A program made the position numbers and the translations under genes. DNA of 64,000 nucleotides from contig NZ_JAERRK010000001.1 in the NCBI RefSeq assembly GCF_016741775.1, positions 806,001 through 870,000 of the forward strand. Reading direction: 5' to 3'. Below, in pieces: positions 7,980 to 15,824 of this stretch (position 1 is its first letter; every line of letters begins with the position of its first letter). Below the pieces are notes generated by a model. That model saw nothing but the letters and a program-made list of their open reading frames with translations, made no database searches and was not told where the DNA came from. This DNA is from Streptomyces actinomycinicus. GTDB taxonomy: Bacteria > Actinomycetota > Actinomycetes > Streptomycetales > Streptomycetaceae.

Positions 7980-9341
7980 ATGGACAAGCAGCAGGAGTTC
8001 GTGCTCCGGACCTTGGAGGAGCGCGACATCCGGTTCGTACGGCTGTGGTTCACGGACGTGCTGGGCTTCCTCAAGTCCGTGGCCGTGGCCCCTGCCGAGC
8101 TGGAACAGGCCTTCGACGAGGGCATCGGCTTCGACGGCTCCGCCATCGAGGGCTTCGCCCGGGTCTACGAGTCCGACATGATCGCCAAGCCGGACCCCTC
8201 CACCTTCCAGGTCCTGCCCTGGCGCGCGGAGACACCCGGCACCGCCCGCATGTTCTGCGACATCCTCATGCCGGACGGCTCCCCGTCCTTCGCCGACCCC
8301 CGCTACGTCCTCAAGCGCATCCTCGCCCGCACCTCCGACCTCGGCTTCACCTTCTACACCCACCCCGAGATCGAGTTCTTCCTGCTGAAGGACCGCCCGC
8401 TGGACGGCACCCGCCCCATCCCGGCCGACAACTCGGGCTACTTCGACCACACCCCGACCAACGTCGGCATGGACTTCCGCCGCCAGGCGATCACCATGCT
8501 GGAGTCGATGGGCATCTCGGTCGAGTTCTCCCACCACGAGGGTGCGCCCGGCCAGCAGGAGATCGACCTGCGCTACGCCGACGCCCTCTCGACGGCCGAC
8601 AACATCATGACCTTCCGCCTGGTCATGAAGCAGGTGGCGCTGGAGCAGGGCGTCCAGGCGACGTTCATGCCGAAGCCGTTCTCCGAGCACCCCGGCTCCG
8701 GCATGCACACCCACCTGTCCCTCTTCGAGGGCGACCGCAACGCGTTCTACGAGTCGGGCGCCGAGTACCAGCTCTCCAAGGTCGGCCGCTCCTTCATCGC
8801 GGGCCTGCTCAAGCACGCGGCGGAGATCTCCGCGGTCACCAACCAGTGGGTGAACTCCTACAAGCGCATCTGGGGCGGCTCCGAGCGTACGGCCGGCGCG
8901 GGCGGCGAGGCCCCGTCGTACATCTGCTGGGGCCACAACAACCGCAGCGCCCTCGTCCGGGTCCCCATGTACAAGCCCGGCAAGACCGGCTCGGCCCGCG
9001 TCGAGGTCCGCTCCATCGACTCCGGCGCGAACCCCTACCTGGCCTACGCCGTCCTGCTGGCCGCTGGCCTCAAGGGCATCGAGGAGGGCTACGAACTCCC
9101 GCCGGGCGCCGAGGACGACGTCTGGGCCCTCTCCAACGCCGAACGCCGCGCGATGGGCATCGACCCCCTCCCGCAGAACCTGGGCGAGGCCCTGACCCTC
9201 ATGGAGAACAGCGACCTGGTCGCCGAGACCCTCGGCGAGCACGTCTTCGACTTCTTCCTGCGCAACAAGAAGTCGGAGTGGGAGGAGTACCGCTCCGAGG
9301 TGACGGCGTTCGAGCTGCGCAAGAACCTGCCGGTGCTGTAG
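7980..9341 (+). CDS. glnA2: Glutamine synthetase-like gamma-glutamylpolyamine synthetase GlnA2
   Basis: A 453-residue type I glutamine synthetase fold. The start at 7980 (MDKQQEFVLRTLEERDIRFVRL) matches the known length of Streptomyces GlnA2; an in-frame ATG five codons earlier has no better ribosome site. Visible landmarks are the beta-grasp domain with GFDGSAIEGF, the ATP/metal region with EIEFFL, and the catalytic block PGSGMHTHLSL. In S. coelicolor GlnA2 (SCO2241) is reported to glutamylate polyamines rather than ammonia, feeding polyamine breakdown. The Tyr of the GlnA adenylylation loop is absent here (the matching region reads GYELPPGAEDDV), consistent with no GlnE control. Confidence 0.9.
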   Translation: MDKQQEFVLRTLEERDIRFVRLWFTDVLGFLKSVAVAPAELEQAFDEGIGFDGSAIEGFARVYESDMIAKPDPSTFQVLPWRAETPGTARMFCDILMPDGSPSFADPRYVLKRILARTSDLGFTFYTHPEIEFFLLKDRPLDGTRPIPADNSGYFDHTPTNVGMDFRRQAITMLESMGISVEFSHHEGAPGQQEIDLRYADALSTADNIMTFRLVMKQVALEQGVQATFMPKPFSEHPGSGMHTHLSLFEGDRNAFYESGAEYQLSKVGRSFIAGLLKHAAEISAVTNQWVNSYKRIWGGSERTAGAGGEAPSYICWGHNNRSALVRVPMYKPGKTGSARVEVRSIDSGANPYLAYAVLLAAGLKGIEEGYELPPGAEDDVWALSNAERRAMGIDPLPQNLGEALTLMENSDLVAETLGEHVFDFFLRNKKSEWEEYRSEVTAFELRKNLPVL

Positions 9342-9373
9342 GGGCAGGCCGGGCGGGTTTCCGCGGAAACGGT

Positions 9374-9411
9374 CCCCTGGGGCCGGCGGTCGTGGGCCGG
9401 CGGCCCCGGGG
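9374..9411. terminator. GC hairpin between convergent glnA2 and VOC genes
   Basis: Arms 9374-9384 and 9402-9411 are complementary apart from one bulged T, with a loop that can itself fold. It lies between the ends of two convergent genes. Confidence 0.45.
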
Positions 9412-9430
9412 TGTGTACCGCTCGGGTGTG

Positions 9431-9847
9431 TCAGGCCTGTCGTTCGGTGATGTTGACCATCCAGGGGATGCCGAATTTGTCGGTGCACATGCCGAACACG
9501 TCGCCCCACATCTGCTTCTCCAGGGGGACGGTCACCGTGCCGCCGGCGGACAGCTTGTTCCAGTAGCCGCGCAGTTCGTCCGCCTCGTCGCCGCTCAGGC
9601 TCACCGTGATGTTGTTCCCCGCGGTGCGTTCCATGCCCGGCGGATTGTCGGAGGCCATCAGGGTGAATCCGCTGGTGGTCTCGAGCATGCCGTGCATGAC
9701 CTTGTCGCCGTGTCCGGGCGGCGCCTCGGACATGGAGTCGCCGTAGGTGTGGGCGGCCAGGTTGCCGCCGAAGACCTCCTCGTAGAACTCCAGGGCCTGT
9801 TTCGCGTCACCGGAGAAGCTGATGTACGGGTTGAGACGAGAGGGCAT
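9431..9847 (-). CDS. VOC family protein, PhnB-like
   Basis: A 138-residue PhnB/glyoxalase-superfamily protein. It opens with NPYISFSGDAKQALEFYEEVFGG, the standard start of PhnB-like proteins, has the middle segment MHGMLETTSGFTLMASD, and ends KFGIPWMVNI. The family adopts paired beta-alpha-beta-beta-beta units that bind a metal or small ligand; many members are uncharacterised and resistance or methyltransferase roles have not been shown for this type. Monocistronic and divergent from the neighbouring exporter gene, separated by about 200 bases. Confidence 0.85.
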   Translation of the reverse strand: MPSRLNPYISFSGDAKQALEFYEEVFGGNLAAHTYGDSMSEAPPGHGDKVMHGMLETTSGFTLMASDNPPGMERTAGNNITVSLSGDEADELRGYWNKLSAGGTVTVPLEKQMWGDVFGMCTDKFGIPWMVNITERQA

Positions 9848-10033
9848 GTTCAGACCTTTCGTGGCGAATCATCACTTCGGGCAGCTTATGTCCGTCTCCG
9901 TGCGGCGCGGATGATCCGAGGGCCGGTTTCACCGCCGGCCGGCCGGTGATCCGGTGCCCCCGCCGCGCCGGGGCGGCGGACCGCCTTCCCCGCGCCGCGG
10001 CGCGGGTCCTTCGTCTCGCCGTCGCCCCGCGCC

Positions 10034-10039
10034 TAGCAT
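10034..10039 (+). promoter_or_regulatory. Possible -10 box of a leaderless transcript
   Basis: TAGCAT ends six bases before the GTG start of the exporter gene, and no ribosome binding site lies between. This is the layout of leaderless mRNAs, common in Streptomyces. Confidence 0.35.
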
Positions 10040-10045
10040 GCGCCC

Positions 10046-11395
10046 GTGGCACCCCTCCTGGCCGTATGCGCCGGCTACTTCATGGTCATCCTGGACGTCA
10101 CGATCATCAACGTCGCCGTGCCCGTCGTGGGCCGGGAGCTGGACGCCTCGCTGACCGGGATCCAGTGGATCACGGACGGGTACACGCTCGTCTTCGCCGG
10201 GTTCCTGATGACCGGTGGGGCGCTGGGGGACCGGCTCGGCAACCGGCGGGTCTTCTGCTGCGGCGTCGGGGTGTTCACGGCGGCCTCGGCCGCCTGCGCC
10301 CTCGCGCCGAGCGCCGGCTTCCTCGTCGCGGCCCGCCTGGTCGAGGGGCTCGGCGCGGCGCTGATCGTCCCCGGCTCCCTCGCCCTGCTCCAGGAGGCGT
10401 ACCCGCAGTCCGCGGCGCGCTCGCGGGCCTTCGGGCTGTGGGGGTCGATGGCGGGCATCGCCGCCTCCGCCGGCCCGCTGCTGGGCGGGCTGCTGGTGTC
10501 GACCGTGGGCTGGCGGTGGGTCTTCCTCATCAACCTGCCCGTCGGAGCGGTCTGCCTGGTGCTGACGCTGCGGTACGTCGCGTCCTCGCCGCTGCGTGCC
10601 GACCGGGCCCTGGACGGGCCGGCGCAGTGCGCCGTCGTCGCGTCCGTGGCCCTGCTGACCGCCGCGCTGAACGAGGCCGGCCGGCGCGGCTGGTCCGATC
10701 CCGCCGTGCTCGCGGGGCTGGGCCTGGCCGTCCTGGCCGTGGTGGCGTTCGCGGTGCGCGAGCGGCTCGCCCGTCGTCCCGCCCTGCCGCTGCGCCTGCT
10801 GCGCTCCCGCACGATGAGCGGCGGGGCCGCCATCGGCCTGCTGTTCAACTTCGGCTTCTACGGCATGGTGTTCACCGCCAGCCTCTACTTCCAGCACCAG
10901 CGCGGCTTCAGCGCCCTGCGGACCGGGCTGGCGCTGTTCCCGGCGGTCGCCATGACCATGTTCGCCTCGGTGCTGTCCGGCCGGCTGAGCCGCCGCACCG
11001 GTGACCGCCCGCTGGTGGTCACCGGCATGCTCCTGGGTGCCCTCGGCCTGGGCGGCTGGGCCGCGGCCGGATCCGACCCGGCGTACGCACTGCTCGTGCT
11101 CCCGATGATGGCCACCGGGTTCGGTACGTCCTTCGCCCTCACCGGCTCGACCGCCACCGTCATGGGCGCCGTTCCCCCGTCGTACGCGGGCACCGCCTCC
11201 GCGCTGTTCAACACCACCCGCCAGATCGGCAGCGCCACCGGCGTGGCCCTCGGCGGCAGCCTGCTGGCGACCAGCACCGACTACGGCACCGGACTGCGCG
11301 TCGGCATGGCCGCCGGCGCCCTCGCCTACCTGACCGCCGCCGCCCTCGCCTGGTGGTGCGTGCCGGGCGGGGCGGACCGCTCGGGCGGGCGGTGA
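10046..11395 (+). CDS. MFS drug exporter, DHA2 (EmrB/QacA) type
   Basis: A 449-residue integral membrane protein. It starts at GTG 10046 with GYFMVILDVTIINVAVPVVG, the typical first helix (motif D1, LDxTIVNVALP-like) of DHA2 drug:proton antiporters, followed by QWITDGYTL, and the loop motif GGALGDRLGNRR between helices 2 and 3. Motif C-like GIAASAGPLLGGLL appears in helix 5. About 14 hydrophobic segments can be counted. The last helices carry FNTTRQIGSATGVALGG, also family-typical. Substrate unknown. No linked regulator gene is adjacent. A start without ribosome binding site suggests leaderless translation. Confidence 0.88.
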   Translation: MAPLLAVCAGYFMVILDVTIINVAVPVVGRELDASLTGIQWITDGYTLVFAGFLMTGGALGDRLGNRRVFCCGVGVFTAASAACALAPSAGFLVAARLVEGLGAALIVPGSLALLQEAYPQSAARSRAFGLWGSMAGIAASAGPLLGGLLVSTVGWRWVFLINLPVGAVCLVLTLRYVASSPLRADRALDGPAQCAVVASVALLTAALNEAGRRGWSDPAVLAGLGLAVLAVVAFAVRERLARRPALPLRLLRSRTMSGGAAIGLLFNFGFYGMVFTASLYFQHQRGFSALRTGLALFPAVAMTMFASVLSGRLSRRTGDRPLVVTGMLLGALGLGGWAAAGSDPAYALLVLPMMATGFGTSFALTGSTATVMGAVPPSYAGTASALFNTTRQIGSATGVALGGSLLATSTDYGTGLRVGMAAGALAYLTAAALAWWCVPGGADRSGGR

Positions 11396-11407
11396 CCGCG
11401 GAGCGGG

Positions 11408-12427
11408 CTATCCCAGGTACGCCGGCGACACGGCGGCCCCGCTGATGCGCCGGGAGGCGCCCGAACCGTCCGCCGGGACCTCGTACAGGTCGGCGCCGTA
11501 GTCGCCCGGCAGCGCGTACACGACCGTGTGCGCGTCCCGCCACACCGCCTGGTCGTCCACGCTGCGCGACTCGGCGAGCGGAGTCTCACGCATCGTCCGC
11601 AGGTCCAGGACGTACAGACGCCAGGGGGCGTCCTCCGGCAGCCCCGCGACCCGCTTCTTGTACGCGACGCGCGTGCCGTCCGGCGACAGGGAGGGGCACT
11701 CCACATTCGCGTGCACGGTGGTGACCGTACGGCTGCGCAGGTCGCCGCGGACCAGGTAGGTCCGCCCCTTCGTGGCCAGGGTCGCGTAGAACGTGCGGTC
11801 GTCGGCCGCGAACGTCACGCCCCAGAAGTTGACGTCCGCCGCCCGGTACGGATGCCCGTCCTTGACGATGCGGAAGGCCTCCAGCGACGGGATCAGCTCA
11901 CCGCTGCGGGTGTCCACGATCGCCGCGCGCGTGGAGAAGTCCGTCCCGGCGTACGAGTCGCCGCCCACGAACGCCGTCCAGGCCGCGTAGTGCCCGGTGG
12001 GGGAGACCCGGGCGCGGGACGGGATGCCCGGCACGTCGTAGCGGTCGACGGTCCGCAGCCGGGCGTCCAGGACCAGTGCCCGGTAGGTGTCCGAGACCGT
12101 CCCGTGCACGGCCTGCAGGCACACGCCGGTGCCCGAAGCGGCGTGGAAACGCAGGCACTTGAGACCGGCGGCGGTGCGCGGCCCGGCCGGGGCGCCGGCC
12201 GGGACGCTCGTCAGCTCGTCGCGGTGCGGCCCCCACGCCATGTTCCGGAACACCAGCCGCCCGGACCCGGTCAGCGTCACCGTCCCCGGCGTGACCCGCG
12301 GGCCGCCCGCCTGCGTCCGGTCGCGCCGGTCCGCCCGCGCGGAGGCGTGCAGCACCGAGGCCAGCGCGACCGCCGCCAGCACGGCGATGGCCGCGACCAG
12401 GATCAGCACCCGGTTGCGTACGGTCAT
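11408..12427 (-). CDS. Membrane-anchored beta-propeller (TolB/WD40-like) protein
   Basis: A 339-residue protein with one N-terminal membrane anchor (about residues 7-27) followed by an external domain with repeated strands such as SRARVSPTGHYAAW, WGVTFAADDRTFYATL and CPSLSPDGTRVAYKK. The S-P-D/T-G turn motifs recur at about 50-70 residue spacing as in TolB or WD40-like propellers. The start overlaps the stop of the MFS gene (ATGA at 12424-12427), so it is the last gene of a three-gene operon with an MFS protein and a phosphoesterase. Ligand unknown. Confidence 0.75.
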   Translation of the reverse strand: MTVRNRVLILVAAIAVLAAVALASVLHASARADRRDRTQAGGPRVTPGTVTLTGSGRLVFRNMAWGPHRDELTSVPAGAPAGPRTAAGLKCLRFHAASGTGVCLQAVHGTVSDTYRALVLDARLRTVDRYDVPGIPSRARVSPTGHYAAWTAFVGGDSYAGTDFSTRAAIVDTRSGELIPSLEAFRIVKDGHPYRAADVNFWGVTFAADDRTFYATLATKGRTYLVRGDLRSRTVTTVHANVECPSLSPDGTRVAYKKRVAGLPEDAPWRLYVLDLRTMRETPLAESRSVDDQAVWRDAHTVVYALPGDYGADLYEVPADGSGASRRISGAAVSPAYLG

Positions 12428-13695
12428 GCGGTCACCGTCTCCTTCGTCCCGTCGTTCCCCCGCGGCCGCAGCGTCAGTGCGAACGCGGCACACCCGGCCA
12501 GCGCCACCACGGCCCCCGCCAGCGCCGCCCGGTCGCCCCACACCGTCCAGGCCGCGCCGAACAGCAGCGAACAGGCGAACCGGGTCAGCGCCTGCCCGGT
12601 CTGTACGACGGCCAGGCCCGACGAGCGCAGCGCCTCCGGCACGCTGTCCGAGGCGGCGGCCATCAGCACGCCGTCGGTGGCCGCGTAGAACGCACCGTGC
12701 AGGGTGAGCACCACGTACGGCAGTCCGGCGCCGTGCCACGAGGTGAGCAGCAGTGCGTACACGACGAGCAGGGCACCGTGACCGGCCAGGAAGACCGTCC
12801 AGCGGCCCACCCGGTCCGCGAGCCGGCCCAGCGGCACCGCCAGCAGCAGGAACGCGGCGGCCGTCCCCAGGGGCAGCAGCGCGAACCAGCGGTCGGGTAC
12901 CCCGAGGCGGCGCTGGAGCAGCAGGTACACGAAGGAGTCGCTGACCGTGGCGAGGCCCAGCAGCAGCGCACAGACAGTGATCCGGCGCAGGTCACGACCG
13001 CGCAGCAGCCCCACCGCGCCCCGCAGCGTCGGGCGTTCGCCGGCGACCGCCGTACCCCGCCCGCCCGGCACGAAGAGCACGAGCACCAGGACGCCCAGCA
13101 CGGCCACGCAGAAGCTGACGGTGAACACCGCGTCGTAGCCGTCCACGGTGGCCCGGAGCACGAGGAACGCCGCCACCGGCCCGAGCAGGGCACCGGCCGT
13201 GTCCATGGCCCGGTGCACCCCGAAGGCCCGCCCGCGTGTCTCCGGTGTGCTGGACAGCGAGATCAGCGCGTCGCGCGGGGCCGTCCGCAGTCCCTTCCCC
13301 GTCCGGTCGGCGGCGAGCACGACCCCGATGGGGGTCAGCGAATGCGCCATCAGCAGCAGCGGCTTGCACACGGCCGAGATGCCGTACCCCAGCCCGGCCA
13401 CCCACTTGTGCCGCCCGCCGCCGCGGTCGGCGAGGTGCCCGCCCACGAGACGTACGAGCGCCGAGAACCCGTTGTAGATGCCGTCCAGCACGCCGAAGCC
13501 CAGCGGGGACAGGCCGAGTCCGGTCACCAGGTACAGCGGCAGCACCGCCGTCACCATCTCCGAGGACACGTCGGTGACCAGGCTCACCGTCCCCAGCGCG
13601 AGCACGGTCGGCGCGACCGCGGCACGGCGCCGCCCGGCGCGAGGCCGGACGGCACCATGAGCGGACGTACTCGAGCGGCTGTCCGCTACGTACAC
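12424..13695 (-). CDS. MFS transporter
   Basis: A 423-residue, about 12-helix major facilitator protein. Helix 1 region reads LGTVSLVTDVSSEMVTAVLPLYL, then the loop after helix 2 VGGHLADRGGGRHKWV resembles the MFS motif A, and RTAPRDALIS occurs in the next loop. The SSEM and KGLRTAPRDA features recall the group of MFS proteins related to YqgE/RhtB-like uncharacterised actinobacterial carriers. The GTG start at 13695 lies one base after the phosphoesterase stop; a start further in cannot be excluded. Substrate cannot be inferred. Confidence 0.8.
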   Translation of the reverse strand: MYVADSRSSTSAHGAVRPRAGRRRAAVAPTVLALGTVSLVTDVSSEMVTAVLPLYLVTGLGLSPLGFGVLDGIYNGFSALVRLVGGHLADRGGGRHKWVAGLGYGISAVCKPLLLMAHSLTPIGVVLAADRTGKGLRTAPRDALISLSSTPETRGRAFGVHRAMDTAGALLGPVAAFLVLRATVDGYDAVFTVSFCVAVLGVLVLVLFVPGGRGTAVAGERPTLRGAVGLLRGRDLRRITVCALLLGLATVSDSFVYLLLQRRLGVPDRWFALLPLGTAAAFLLLAVPLGRLADRVGRWTVFLAGHGALLVVYALLLTSWHGAGLPYVVLTLHGAFYAATDGVLMAAASDSVPEALRSSGLAVVQTGQALTRFACSLLFGAAWTVWGDRAALAGAVVALAGCAAFALTLRPRGNDGTKETVTA

Positions 13696-13696
13696 G

Positions 13697-14584
13697 TCAG
13701 GACGTCCAGATGCCGGTGATGTCCTTGGCGGATGCCGCGTTGCCCGCGTGCGTGGTCAGACCCTGGGTGTCCTCCAGGGTGCGCAGCAGGTCGTAGTGGT
13801 TGTACGTGGTCGCCGAGCCGGACCCGGCGGCCACGGGCTGCCCGTAGAACACCGTCGGGATCCGGTTCCCGCTCAGCCGGTTGTCCTCGTCGAACGTGAC
13901 GACGAGCAGGCTGTTGTGGGTCTTGGCCCAGGTCGCGTACGCACCCAGGTTGTTCTTCAGCCAGGTGTCACCGGTGGACACCGAGCAGTCGTGCATGTCG
14001 CTGCACAGGTTCGGCACCACGAACGACATGTGCGGCAGCGTCGAGTAGTCCGCCGGGAACTGCGCGAAGGTCTTCGCGCTCGACGTGGGCACGTTGCTGA
14101 ACCCGAACCAGGGGTTGTGCTTGCGGGCGTACTTGCCGCTGCTGCACGTGGTGGATCCCTGGCTCGGCAGGGTCTCGTTGTAGCTGGCCCAGCTGCGGCC
14201 GGCGGCGATCACCTCGGACGCGAGGTTGCGCGCCGAGGAGAAGCCGGGGGTGTAACAGCTGTCGTCGGTGATGCCCTGCGTCGAACCCGAGAACATCGCG
14301 AAGTAGTTCGGCTGGCTCGGGTGGGTCTCGGCGTACGACTGGGTCAGACTGGCGCCCCCGGTCCTCAGCGAGTTGATGTACGGCGCGCTGGAGGATCCGA
14401 TGACCTGGCTGTAGGCATGGTTCTCGAAGACCACGACGACGACGTGGTCCGGGCTGGGCACGACGCCCGCGGCGTGCGCGGACCCCTCACCGACCCCGGT
14501 CCACACCCCGACCGCGGCCGCGGCGAGGGCCGCCGCGGCCGCCACGACGGTACGGGCACGGCGGTACACGGAACTGCCGGACAC
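13697..14584 (-). CDS. Secreted phosphoesterase (alkaline-phosphatase superfamily, AcpA/PLC-like)
   Basis: A 295-residue exported enzyme. The GTG start at 14584 has GGAGG five bases upstream and gives a signal peptide (MSGSSVYRRART, hydrophobic run, cut after AHA). The mature part begins with the phosphoesterase-family block DHVVVVVFENHAYSQVIG, where the ENH motif contributes metal ligands, and has HPSQPNYFAMFSG, PHMSFVVPNLCSDMHDC and VVTFDEDN, all typical of the PF04185-like family of acid phosphatases and phospholipases C. It likely frees phosphate outside the cell. First gene of an operon with an MFS carrier and a propeller protein. Confidence 0.85.
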   Translation of the reverse strand: MSGSSVYRRARTVVAAAAALAAAAVGVWTGVGEGSAHAAGVVPSPDHVVVVVFENHAYSQVIGSSSAPYINSLRTGGASLTQSYAETHPSQPNYFAMFSGSTQGITDDSCYTPGFSSARNLASEVIAAGRSWASYNETLPSQGSTTCSSGKYARKHNPWFGFSNVPTSSAKTFAQFPADYSTLPHMSFVVPNLCSDMHDCSVSTGDTWLKNNLGAYATWAKTHNSLLVVTFDEDNRLSGNRIPTVFYGQPVAAGSGSATTYNHYDLLRTLEDTQGLTTHAGNAASAKDITGIWTS

Positions 14585-14711
14585 ATCAACCTCCGGGTGG
14601 GAATGGACGGCTGGCGGTGCGGACAGAGCATGCGCACGCCAATATTCCCCCGGCCCACGAAGGCCAACCCCGAGGGTGAAGACCGGATGAACGACGGGTA
14701 CCCCCGCCCGT

Positions 14712-15530
14712 ATGTCGGACATCTTCATCGGCACCTGCGGCTGGACCGACCCGGCACTGCTCAGGAGCGGCTGGTACCCACCCGGCCACCGGACCCCGGA
14801 GAACCGCCTGCGCCACTACGCGACCCGCTTCCCCCTGGTGGAGGCCGACTCCCCGTACTACGCCCTCCCGACCGCCCGCACCACCACCCTGTGGGCGGAC
14901 CGCACACCCCCCGGCTTCCGCTTCGACGTCAAGGCGTTCTCCCTCCTCACCGGCCATCCCACCCGCCCGTCCGCCCTCCCCGCGGACCTCCGCGGCCACC
15001 CCCGCGACGAGACCCTGCGCACCGAGGTCTGGACCCGCTACGCCGCGGCGCTCGCGCCCCTCCGGGAGGCGGGCCGCCTGGGGACCCTCCTCTTCCAGTA
15101 CCCGCCCTCCCTCGTCCCCGGCCCGGAAGCCGAGTCGTTCATCCGCACGGCCCGGGAACGCGCCCACGACTGGCCGTTCGCCGTCGAATTCCGCAACCCC
15201 GCCTGGTGGGAGACCGACCGTACGGCTTCCTTCCTCAGGGACCTGGGGGCCACCGCCGTGGCCACGGACACCCGCGAGGGTCCGCGGCAGGCCCCGGTCA
15301 CCACCCCCCACCTGGCCCTGGTCCGCTTCCACGGCCGCAGTCCGCACTGGCTGACGGGCACCAAGGAGGAGCGGTTCCGGCACACCTACACCGAGCGCGA
15401 ACTCGCCGAGTGGCTGCCCCGCATCCGCTCCCTGTCCACCCGGACCAAGGAACTCCACCTCCTCTTCAACAACTGCTGCGCGGACGCGGCGGCCGAGGCG
15501 GCACGGACGATGCGGGACCTGCTGGCATAA
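14712..15530 (+). CDS. DUF72 family protein (YecE-like)
   Basis: A 272-residue DUF72 TIM-barrel protein. It opens with IFIGTCGWTDPALLRSGWYP, then ATRFPLVEADSPYYALP and GFRFDVKAFSLLTGHP, all signatures of the family, and ends with ELHLLFNNCC. No activity is established for the family; structures resemble UV-damage endonuclease and other TIM barrels. No clear ribosome binding site precedes the ATG. It points away from the phosphoesterase and towards glnE. Confidence 0.88.
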   Translation: MSDIFIGTCGWTDPALLRSGWYPPGHRTPENRLRHYATRFPLVEADSPYYALPTARTTTLWADRTPPGFRFDVKAFSLLTGHPTRPSALPADLRGHPRDETLRTEVWTRYAAALAPLREAGRLGTLLFQYPPSLVPGPEAESFIRTARERAHDWPFAVEFRNPAWWETDRTASFLRDLGATAVATDTREGPRQAPVTTPHLALVRFHGRSPHWLTGTKEERFRHTYTERELAEWLPRIRSLSTRTKELHLLFNNCCADAAAEAARTMRDLLA

Positions 15531-15572
15531 CCGCACGGCCACGCCCCCGCAACGACCAGGCCCCGGCCCGCC

Positions 15573-15765
15573 ACCCCGCCCGCGCACGAACCCTCGCCCG
15601 CCCCACCCCGCACCCGCACGAACCCCGTCCGCATCCCACCCGCACCCGCACGAACCCCCGTCCGCATGCCACCTCGCATTCGCACGAACCCCCGCCCGCA
15701 TACCACCCCGCACCCGCACGGACCACGGCCCGCACCCCACCACGCACCCGCAGACGAAGCCGTAC
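15573..15765. repeat. Six degenerate 32-34 bp tandem repeats upstream of glnE
   Basis: The core GCACGAAC (or close variants) recurs at 15584, 15616, 15648, 15682, 15716 and 15750, that is at spacings of 32, 32, 34, 34 and 34 bases. Units also share CCCGCACCC before and CCGCAT.CCACC after the core. The opposite strand is very G-rich. There is no open frame with protein-like content, and no gene lies in this 294-base gap. Confidence 0.8.
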
Positions 15766-15824
15766 CCGTCCCCTCCGGTTAGGCTCTGGCCAGGACGACA
15801 GCCGACCGAGGGGAGGCCACGGAG

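Noticed and set aside
15573..15765. CRISPR array
   Set aside because: Units are contiguous and degenerate with no unique spacers, and no cas genes lie nearby.
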